A DNA stretch of 9,233 nt from an uncultured Chloroflexota bacterium (lineage in GTDB: Bacteria > Chloroflexota > Dehalococcoidia > SM23-28-2 > RBG-16-64-32): positions 1 to 9,233 of the forward strand of contig CAJXNA010000062.1 of NCBI GenBank assembly GCA_913056415.1, written 5' to 3'. Below, one piece after another: positions 1 through 5,458 of the stretch. The notes under the pieces are model-generated. The model had not been told where the DNA came from and did not search any database. It was given only the letters and a program-made list of their open reading frames with translations. Position numbers and translations under genes: made by a program. Every line of letters starts with the position of its first letter. Within the stretch, counting starts at the first letter, position 1.

Positions 1-692
<692 letters not shown>

Positions 693-709
693 TGCGACCT
701 CTAGAAGAG

Positions 710-735
710 CGTTCGGAAAGGCGTGCAGCCGAACG
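710..735 (-). promoter_or_regulatory. Hairpin in the 5' leader of the Lhr-like helicase gene
   Basis: A perfect 7-bp inverted repeat, CGTTCGG (710-716) and CCGAACG (729-735), is separated by 12 bases. It lies between the predicted transcription start (near 740) and the ATG at 692, so it would be in the mRNA leader. The ribosome binding site lies just outside the stem. It could affect mRNA stability or translation, but nothing in the sequence shows which. It has no T tract and does not look like an intrinsic terminator. Confidence 0.4.
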
Positions 736-746
736 TGTGTGCTGTC

Positions 747-776
747 AATCTACAGGCTAACGGGCAGTGGTGTCAA
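747..776 (-). promoter_or_regulatory. Promoter for the Lhr-like helicase gene
   Basis: Read on the minus strand there is a perfect -35 box TTGACA (776-771), an 18-bp spacer and a -10 box TAGATT (752-747, 4 of 6 to consensus). Transcription would start near 740, giving a leader of about 48 bases. The region 693-831 contains nothing else I can recognise. No intrinsic terminator for the gene upstream on this strand (832-1317) is evident. Confidence 0.55.
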
Positions 777-831
777 GCCTGTAACAGAGGCGGTCAGCCA
801 GGTCGCCGGGATATGTTGGCGGGGTTGGGCC

Positions 832-1317
832 CTAGGTGCCCCGCACGTTCCCGCAGCTAATGACGGCGCCTATGGTGTCGTTGCCAGCCTCGTGCACGGC
901 AGCGTAGTGGCCTGACACAAAATGGGTGAACTCCGGGTCCGGGTCTTCCTCGGCAAAGTCCGTGGTGGTCGCTGTGGCATTCCCGTCCGCACTGGCCTGG
1001 AGCTCCTCCAGCGTCACGTGCACCTCGCCCTGCACGTCGCAGGTGCCGTGGTGCAGGTGGTTGGCGTGCGGCCCCTCCGGCAGACCCGTCATCGTCACCA
1101 CTACTACTGTCGTGTTGTCGTCAGCTTCGGTCAGGACGGCGGTTCCCGTCACGCCGTTTCCCTCAACCTCTTCTAGCGTCGCCATGTACGTTATTACGGC
1201 ACCTCCCCCATCTCCGCCACCACCGTCATCGTCGTTATCATCGTCGCAGGCTACGGCGGCTACGGCGAGCACCGCCACCACCAGTCCGATCCCAAGAAGA
1301 AGCCAGTTCTTTCGCAT
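832..1317 (-). CDS. Putative lipoprotein with degenerate Cu/Zn superoxide dismutase-like domain
   Basis: A 161-residue exported protein. Residues 1-23 are a signal peptide (MRKN, then a hydrophobic run) ending in AVAC, a plausible though non-classical lipobox with Cys24 as the lipidation site. A very acidic, glycine-rich linker (25-39) follows, then a beta-rich domain. Two stretches resemble Cu/Zn SOD. HLHHGTC (87-93) matches the HxH-x-x-G-x-C copper/disulfide motif. GAVISCGNV (150-158) matches the GxRxACGVI end of the fold, so Cys93 and Cys155 would form the family disulfide. Other histidines are at 84, 90, 100, 132, 137 and 142. The usual HxxxxxHxxxxxxxxH..D zinc loop and the catalytic Arg are not seen, so dismutase activity is doubtful; a CHRD-like or copper-binding role is possible. 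I chose ATG 1317 because the signal peptide starts there and a G-rich stretch precedes it; the longer frame adds 29 charged residues. Family assignment is by motif only. Confidence 0.7.
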   Translation of the reverse strand: MRKNWLLLGIGLVVAVLAVAAVACDDDNDDDGGGGDGGGAVITYMATLEEVEGNGVTGTAVLTEADDNTTVVVVTMTGLPEGPHANHLHHGTCDVQGEVHVTLEELQASADGNATATTTDFAEEDPDPEFTHFVSGHYAAVHEAGNDTIGAVISCGNVRGT

Positions 1318-1356
1318 CGGTACCCGCCCTTTCTGATTGTCCTGACACTTCCTAGG

Positions 1357-1385
1357 ATTCTCGCCGTGTGCGCTCGTAGTGTCAA
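1357..1385 (-). promoter_or_regulatory. Promoter for the SOD-like lipoprotein gene
   Basis: On the minus strand a perfect -35 box TTGACA (1385-1380) is followed by a 17-bp spacer and the -10 box GAGAAT (1362-1357, 4 of 6). The predicted start near 1350 leaves a leader of about 33 bases before the ATG at 1317. This is a good housekeeping-sigma match and supports the ATG at 1317 over the longer reading, whose start at 1404 lies upstream of this promoter. Confidence 0.6.
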
Positions 1386-1452
1386 CCCCGCAATGCGGCC
1401 TCAAGGTTGCTCGCCTGTATCGACTCGTGCTGCGTATCAGACGCGCGATCGC

Positions 1453-1458
1453 TATAAT
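1453..1458 (+). promoter_or_regulatory. -10 box of the aldo/keto reductase-hemQ operon
   Basis: A perfect TATAAT lies 60 bp before the ATG at 1518. I find no good -35 hexamer 16-18 bp upstream, so the promoter may depend on an activator or on other contacts. Transcription would start near 1465 and give a leader of about 53 bases that carries the CCTGCC hairpin at 1474-1489. It is divergent from the promoter at 1357-1385. Confidence 0.5.
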
Positions 1459-1473
1459 GTGCGGTGAAGCCTA

Positions 1474-1489
1474 CCTGCCGGCAGGCAGG
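1474..1489 (+). repeat. CCTGCC...GGCAGG inverted repeat (copy 1, in an mRNA leader)
   Basis: The sequence CCTGCCGGCAGGCAGG can fold as a 6-bp CCTGCC/GGCAGG stem with the tetraloop GGCA, or be read as a 12-bp perfect palindrome followed by an extra CAGG. It sits in the predicted leader of the aldo/keto reductase gene. A close relative (CCTGCC, 5 bases, GGCAGG) occurs at 5982-5998 inside the VOC gene. Two copies in 9 kb suggest a small interspersed repeat, but GC-rich DNA gives such matches by chance more often than AT-rich DNA does. Confidence 0.5.
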
Positions 1490-1517
1490 CACAATCTCCG
1501 CAATCGAGGGGACGGGA

Positions 1518-2525
1518 ATGAAGTATCGCAAGCTGGGGAATACGGACCTGCGGCTCTCCGCCGTCGGCTTCGGCGTGTGGACCGTCAGCACGAGCTGGTG
1601 GGGGATCAGCGACGATCAGGAGGGCATCGACCTTCTGCGCAAGGCATACGACCGGGGCGTCACGTTCTTCGATACGGCAGACACCTACGGCAACGGCAAG
1701 GGCGAAACGATGCTGGCCGAGGCGCTGGGCCACGTGCGGGAGAAGATCGTCATCGGCACCAAGTTCGGCTACGACTTCTACACCCACGGCCAAGAGCGCA
1801 GCGGCCACAAGGAGCTGCCCCAGGACTTCTCCCCGGCGTTCGTGCGGCGGGCCTGTGAGGAGAGCCTGCGCCGCCTGGGGACGGACTACATCGACCTGTA
1901 CCAGCTTCATAACCCGCGCCTGCCGACCGTCCAGAGCGATGAGCTGTTCGAGACGCTGGAGGAGCTGAAGGGGGAGGGGAAGGTGCGCCACTACAGCGCG
2001 GCCCTGGGACCCGACATCGGCTGGGAGGAGGAAGGGATGGCGGCCATGCGCCAGCGCCGAGTGCCCAGCCTCCAGATCATCTACAGCATCCTGGAGCAGG
2101 ACCCCGCCCGCGCCTTCTTCCCTGTCGCCAGAGAATGCGACACCGGCTTGCTGGCGCGGGTGCCCCACGCCTCTGGCATGCTGGATGGCACCTACACGCC
2201 GGGGATGACGTTCGACTCCTCGGACCACCGAAGCCACCGCAAGCAGGAGTGGCTGGAGAACAGCCTGGGCAAGGTGTCGCGGCTGGACTTTCTGTACGGG
2301 GAGGACAGCGGGCGTACCATCGGCCAGGCGGCGATGCAGTTCGTGCTGGCGGAGCCGACAGTGACCTCCGTGCTGCCCAACTTCCTCAACGAGTCCCAAC
2401 TCCAGGAGTTCGTCGCCGCCCCCGATACGCCGCCGCTGACCGAGGACGAGCTCTCCCGCATCGCCGACCTCTACGACCACGACTTCTATGTTGAGGAGGC
2501 CGCGGCCCCCACGGGCCAGGGTTGA
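1518..2525 (+). CDS. Aldo/keto reductase
   Basis: A cytosolic NAD(P)H-dependent oxidoreductase of 335 residues with the (alpha/beta)8 barrel of the AKR superfamily, full length for the family. The catalytic tetrad is complete: Asp52 and Tyr57 in FFDTADTYG, Lys82 in IGTKFG and His131 in YQLHNP. The N-terminal MKYRKLGNTDLRLSAVGFG is the usual AKR opening. The C-terminal TIGQAAMQFVLAEPTVTSVLPNF segment matches the cofactor-binding end of the barrel. The substrate cannot be told from sequence. I chose ATG 1518 because GAGGGG lies just upstream and homology begins here; an earlier in-frame ATG at 1464 would add residues encoded by the CCTGCC repeat. The stop at 2523-2525 lies 11 bp before the ATG of the HemQ-Rieske gene, and an alternative TTG start of that gene would overlap it, so the two are almost certainly co-transcribed. 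A role in supplying reducing equivalents to the Rieske protein is possible but unproven. Confidence 0.9.
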   Translation: MKYRKLGNTDLRLSAVGFGVWTVSTSWWGISDDQEGIDLLRKAYDRGVTFFDTADTYGNGKGETMLAEALGHVREKIVIGTKFGYDFYTHGQERSGHKELPQDFSPAFVRRACEESLRRLGTDYIDLYQLHNPRLPTVQSDELFETLEELKGEGKVRHYSAALGPDIGWEEEGMAAMRQRRVPSLQIIYSILEQDPARAFFPVARECDTGLLARVPHASGMLDGTYTPGMTFDSSDHRSHRKQEWLENSLGKVSRLDFLYGEDSGRTIGQAAMQFVLAEPTVTSVLPNFLNESQLQEFVAAPDTPPLTEDELSRIADLYDHDFYVEEAAAPTGQG

Positions 2526-2536
2526 GGGCGGGTTCT

Positions 2537-3637
2537 ATGGGCAGATCGGGCCGAGAGGGAGACGAGCCCAGCCGACGGCAGGTGGTGAAGTTCACCTTCT
2601 ATCGTGTCGATTCGGCCTGGCGCAGCCTGCCGCGGCAGCAGCGGGAGAAGGCGAAGGGCGAGCTGTGCCGCGCCGTGGAGTCGTTCGGTGACCGCCTCCT
2701 AATCCGCAGCTACAGCCTGATGGGGATGCGCGGCGACGCCGACTTCATGCTCTGGCAGGTCGGCGACCGGCTGGAGGTGATACGGGAGCTGGCCACAGCC
2801 GTGTTCAGCACCGCCATGGGGCCGCATCTATCGGTGCCTTATTCCTATCTGGCGATGACGCGCCGCTCCATCTACGTGTCGCCCGAGGAGGGCGGGCCGG
2901 CCAGCCACACGGTACTCAGCCCCGGCGATGCCAAGTACCTGTTCGTCTACCCGTTCGTCAAGACGCGGGCCTGGTACAAGCTCTCCAAGGATGAGCGTCA
3001 GCGAATGATGGACGAGCACATCGGCATCGGCCGCAAGTATCCGTCGGTGAAGCTGAACACTACCTACTCCTACGGACTGGACGACCAGGAGTTCGTCGTC
3101 GCCTTCGAGACGGATGAGCCGGCCGACTTCCTGGACCTGGTGATGGAGCTGCGGGAGACGGAGGCGAGCTCCTACACCCTCAGCGATACGCCTATCTTCA
3201 GCTGCATTGCTATGGGCCTGCGGGAGGCGCTGGACACGTTGGGCGCCAGCGGCGACACGGTGCCTCGAAGCGCCGGTGCGGCTATCGAGGCGATTAGGAC
3301 GGGCGGCTGGACCCGCGTTGCGGCTGCTGAGGCGCTGCCGGAAGGGGCCTCGCAGATCGTGTACTTCGGCGGCGATCAGGTGGCGCTGTTCAACGTCGGC
3401 GACCAGTTGTACGCCGTCGGCAACCGCTGCTCCCACGCCAACGGGCCGCTAGCCGAAGGGGTGGTGGAGGGTGGTTGCGTTACCTGTCCCTGGCACGGCT
3501 CCCGCTTCGACCTCGCCAGCGGGCAGCCGCAGGGTGGCCCTGCGGTGAAGCCGGTCCCCACTTATCGTGTGAAGGTGGAGGGCGGCGAGGTGTTTCTCGG
3601 CGCCGGCGAGGCGGCGGCCGCGACGAAGAGAGGCTGA
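2537..3637 (+). CDS. hemQ: HemQ/chlorite dismutase-family protein fused to a Rieske [2Fe-2S] domain
   Basis: A 366-residue two-domain protein. Residues 16-235 are a chlorite dismutase-superfamily domain of HemQ (coproheme decarboxylase) type. The YPFVK motif carries Tyr138 and Lys142, matching the catalytic Tyr-Pro-Met-x-Lys region of Firmicutes HemQ with Phe for Met. His161 in DEHIGIGRKYP is the expected proximal heme ligand. NTTYSYGLDDQEFVVAFE (174-191) and YTLSDTPIF (213-221) are family signatures. The distal Arg of true chlorite dismutases is not seen. An Ala/Gly-rich linker (236-257) leads to a Rieske domain (258-355) with Cys298-x-His300, 16 residues, then Cys317-Pro-Trp-His320, all four cluster ligands present. 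HemQ normally oxidatively decarboxylates coproheme III to heme b, the last step of the coproporphyrin route. The attached cluster suggests electron delivery or redox sensing, which is inference. The ATG is preceded by GAGGGCGGG; an in-frame TTG at 2522 would overlap the upstream stop. A metal-dependent regulator gene lies downstream. Confidence 0.88.
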   Translation: MGRSGREGDEPSRRQVVKFTFYRVDSAWRSLPRQQREKAKGELCRAVESFGDRLLIRSYSLMGMRGDADFMLWQVGDRLEVIRELATAVFSTAMGPHLSVPYSYLAMTRRSIYVSPEEGGPASHTVLSPGDAKYLFVYPFVKTRAWYKLSKDERQRMMDEHIGIGRKYPSVKLNTTYSYGLDDQEFVVAFETDEPADFLDLVMELRETEASSYTLSDTPIFSCIAMGLREALDTLGASGDTVPRSAGAAIEAIRTGGWTRVAAAEALPEGASQIVYFGGDQVALFNVGDQLYAVGNRCSHANGPLAEGVVEGGCVTCPWHGSRFDLASGQPQGGPAVKPVPTYRVKVEGGEVFLGAGEAAAATKRG

Positions 3638-3670
3638 TTTAGCACAGTCGCAAGGCTAGCATCAGGCCGT

Positions 3671-3689
3671 GGTGTTTAAGCCTAATACC
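3671..3689. promoter_or_regulatory. Imperfect inverted repeat, possible second metal-regulator half-site
   Basis: GGTGTT (3671-3676) and AATACC (3684-3689) form arms matching at 5 of 6 positions around TAAGCCT. The core AGCCTAA resembles the right half of the DtxR/IdeR box, and AGGCTA-like words recur at about 3652 and 3706. It lies in the 124-bp gap between the HemQ-Rieske gene and the regulator. The match is weak; it could equally be a fortuitous repeat or a short RNA hairpin after the hemQ stop. Confidence 0.25.
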
Positions 3690-3701
3690 TTCATACGGAG
3701 A

Positions 3702-3730
3702 TTGTAGGCTAGAGGGTGTTAGTGTATCCT
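3702..3730 (+). promoter_or_regulatory. Promoter for the DtxR-family regulator gene
   Basis: TTGTAG (3702-3707, 3 of 6 to the -35 consensus), a 17-bp spacer and TATCCT (3725-3730, 4 of 6) form a modest housekeeping promoter. Transcription would start near 3737, about 25 bases before the ATG at 3762. The -10 box lies inside the palindrome at 3717-3734, the arrangement expected for direct repression. Confidence 0.4.
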
Positions 3731-3734
3731 AACA
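3717..3734. promoter_or_regulatory. Palindromic operator, probably bound by the DtxR-family regulator
   Basis: TGTTAG (3717-3722) and CTAACA (3729-3734) are perfect inverted 6-bp arms around TGTATC. The TTAG...CTAA core resembles operators of DtxR/IdeR-type repressors. The site overlaps the predicted -10 box of the gene for just such a regulator, starting 28 bp downstream of the palindrome. Autoregulation by metal-loaded protein is the natural reading; binding itself is inferred. Confidence 0.5.
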
Positions 3735-3761
3735 TCGGGCCACCAGAGAGGCGATTGGCGC

Positions 3762-4463
3762 ATGACTTCCACACAGCCGACCACGACGATAGAGGACTAC
3801 CTCCAGACCATCTACAGCCTCCAGACCGAGGGCGAGACGGTGATCTCAGCTCGTCTGGCCCGCTGGATGCGGGTGACGCCGCCCACCGCCTGGGCTACGG
3901 TGCACCGCATGGAGCGCGACGGCCTGGTGGCGATCGACGACAGGAAGGTGATCCGGCTGACCCGCAGGGGGCTGAAGCTGGCTGAGAACGTCGCCCGGCG
4001 TCACCGCCTCTCCGAGCGGTTCCTCACGGACATCCTCGGCCTCGGCTGGGCCGAGGCGCACGAGGAGGCCCACCGGTTCGAGCATGGCATTTCGCCGCGT
4101 GTGGACGAGCGCATCTTCGCCCTCCTCAACCACCCGACGACCTGCCCCCACGGCAGCCCCATCCCCGGCACGGGCGCCAAGCTGGACCCCAACCTGGTGC
4201 CCATGGACGGCCTGAAGAAGGGAGATAAGGCAACCGTTCGCTTCATCTCCGAGGAGCTGGAGGAGGACCTGGAGCTTCTGCGCTACCTGGAACGGGGCAA
4301 CGTCAAGCCGGGCCGGGAGATCACGGTGCAGGAGATGGTCCCCTCCACCGGCGTGCTGGTCATCGAGACCGGCGGCCAGAGCGTCTCCCTGGGGCTGGCG
4401 GTGGCGGCCAAAATCCGCGTCGAGACCTCGCGGCGCTCGGCGAAGGCCGCCGCCGGGGCGTAG
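3762..4463 (+). CDS. DtxR/MntR-family metal-dependent transcriptional regulator
   Basis: A 233-residue cytosolic repressor, about the length of DtxR. Residues 8-75 are the winged helix-turn-helix (IEDYLQTIYSL; ARLARWMRVTPPTAWATVHRME; wing around DDRKVIRLTRRG). Residues 76-155 are the metal-binding/dimerization domain. By motif alignment His81, Glu85 and His100 match ancillary-site ligands of DtxR. His104, Glu107 and His108 in HRFEH match Cys102, Glu105 and His106 of the DtxR primary site; MntR has Glu at the first of these. Asp12 matches MntR Asp8 rather than DtxR Met10, while Gln15 replaces MntR Glu11. The ligand set is thus intermediate and metal choice (Fe or Mn) is not predictable. CPHGSPIPG (128-136) leads to a C-terminal FeoA/SH3-like domain (about 155-225). 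The ATG follows GAGAGG. It lies 124 bp after the HemQ-Rieske gene on the same strand, which fits control of heme and iron genes. The 3' end meets the PhzF gene with a 10-bp gap. Confidence 0.88.
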   Translation: MTSTQPTTTIEDYLQTIYSLQTEGETVISARLARWMRVTPPTAWATVHRMERDGLVAIDDRKVIRLTRRGLKLAENVARRHRLSERFLTDILGLGWAEAHEEAHRFEHGISPRVDERIFALLNHPTTCPHGSPIPGTGAKLDPNLVPMDGLKKGDKATVRFISEELEEDLELLRYLERGNVKPGREITVQEMVPSTGVLVIETGGQSVSLGLAVAAKIRVETSRRSAKAAAGA

Positions 4464-4473
4464 GTTTCAGGGC

Positions 4474-5352
4474 TCACAAGCTGATCTTGCCCTCGATGAC
4501 CGTCACGGCGTGGCCGCCTATCTCGATTCCGCGGCCGTCATCGAACACTCTCACGAAGACCTCCCCGTTACGCCCCATCTCGGTCCCCTGGCTGGCCACG
4601 TACTCGTCGCCGATGTCCTTCAGCATTCCTGTCTTGGAAAGGTATGCGGCCACGGTGGCGTTGCCGCTTCCGCAGACGGGATCCTCGAGGATGCCCGCAG
4701 CCGGCGCGAACGAGCGAATATGCACGGCAGGCCCATCGCCGGAGGGGAAGCCGAACACGTTTACACCCACTACGCCCAAGTCATGGCTCAGTTTGGCGAC
4801 GGCGGCCATGTCCGGTTCCAGGCGGCGGACCGAATCCACATCCTCCATGTGAACCACCAGCCAGACGGGCCCGACATCGATCGCCATGGGGGCCGGACTG
4901 CTGACGATCTCCGCTCCCAGGGCGGCGGAGATCGCTTCCGCGGTTTCTCCAAAGTCGCGCAGGAGCTTCGCCTCTGGGACGCGTACGAAGATGCGCCTGT
5001 CCGCGCCTGTACCGTCCACTGTTAAGGGCAGCACTCCCGCCAAACACTCTTGGCGGAGGCTGCTGGATTCGGGAGGCAGGATGCCGCTTTCCAGGACGGC
5101 GTGGGCGGAGCCAACGGTCGGATGGCCGGCGAAGGGCAGTTCGCCTGTGGGAGAGAAGATGCGTAGCCGGTAATCGGCCTCTGACGTCGACGGCTTCAGC
5201 ACAAACGTTGTCTCGGAGAGGTTCGTCCAGGCGGCGATGCGCTGCATCTGTGCGGGGTCGATGTCGTCTGCGTCCAGCACGACGGCCACGGGATTGCCCA
5301 GGAAGGGCCGGCCGGTGAACACGTCTACCTGCTTGAACCTGTAGGTGGGCAT
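4474..5352 (-). CDS. PhzF-family isomerase/epimerase-like protein
   Basis: A 292-residue cytosolic protein of the PhzF family, which shares the two-lobed diaminopimelate epimerase fold and is full length. Signatures: VDVFTGRPFLGNPVAVV (9-25) at the N-terminus, the catalytic glutamate Glu47 in NLSETTF, GELPFAGHPTVGSAHAV (70-86), and the second-lobe motif EDPVCGSGN (223-231) with Asp224 at the position of the conserved active-site aspartate. Members catalyse isomerization in phenazine synthesis, but most, like this one, stand alone and have no known substrate. No phenazine or other biosynthetic genes are nearby, so a phenazine role is unlikely. I chose the ATG at 5352 because GAAAGG lies 7 bp upstream; an in-frame TTG at 5367 is an alternative that would include that site. 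The gene is convergent with the DtxR-family gene. Confidence 0.9.
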   Translation of the reverse strand: MPTYRFKQVDVFTGRPFLGNPVAVVLDADDIDPAQMQRIAAWTNLSETTFVLKPSTSEADYRLRIFSPTGELPFAGHPTVGSAHAVLESGILPPESSSLRQECLAGVLPLTVDGTGADRRIFVRVPEAKLLRDFGETAEAISAALGAEIVSSPAPMAIDVGPVWLVVHMEDVDSVRRLEPDMAAVAKLSHDLGVVGVNVFGFPSGDGPAVHIRSFAPAAGILEDPVCGSGNATVAAYLSKTGMLKDIGDEYVASQGTEMGRNGEVFVRVFDDGRGIEIGGHAVTVIEGKISL

Positions 5353-5384
5353 AGTGCGGCCTTTCAAACTGATTGAGCGCTTTG

Positions 5385-5390
5385 ATTGTA
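5385..5390 (-). promoter_or_regulatory. -10 box of the PhzF-family gene
   Basis: TACAAT on the minus strand (5 of 6 to consensus) lies 33 bp before the ATG at 5352, with no clear -35 box. Transcription would start near 5378. The gap 5391-5458, up to the VOC gene, holds no convincing terminator. Confidence 0.35.
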
Positions 5391-5458
5391 CTAACGAGGC
5401 GCTTCAGAAAACGTCACGGGGGCGCCGCTCGCGAATTCAGGCGTTGCGCCGAAACCGT

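Noticed and set aside
926..1336. A 136-codon + strand frame rich in Ser and Pro
   Set aside because: Low-complexity shadow of the acidic linker and signal peptide of the minus-strand lipoprotein gene.
1452..2480. A 342-codon open frame on the minus strand opposite the aldo/keto reductase
   Set aside because: Its translation has no recognisable motifs, is rich in residues typical of antisense GC-rich frames, and covers a gene whose + strand has a complete AKR catalytic tetrad.
2537..3250. A true chlorite dismutase for (per)chlorate respiration
   Set aside because: The distal arginine motif of chlorite-degrading members is not apparent, and there are no perchlorate reductase genes nearby; HemQ-type residues fit better.
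4510..5025. A 171-codon + strand frame opposite the PhzF gene
   Set aside because: It has no family signature, while the minus strand encodes an intact PhzF protein.
4474..5352. Phenazine biosynthesis locus
   Set aside because: Only a PhzF-family gene is present, and most members of this family stand alone with other or unknown roles.
5398..5429. Possible terminator with GGCGC/GCGCC arms after the VOC gene
   Set aside because: Five-base arms with a long loop and no T tract on either strand; not distinguishable from chance in GC-rich DNA.
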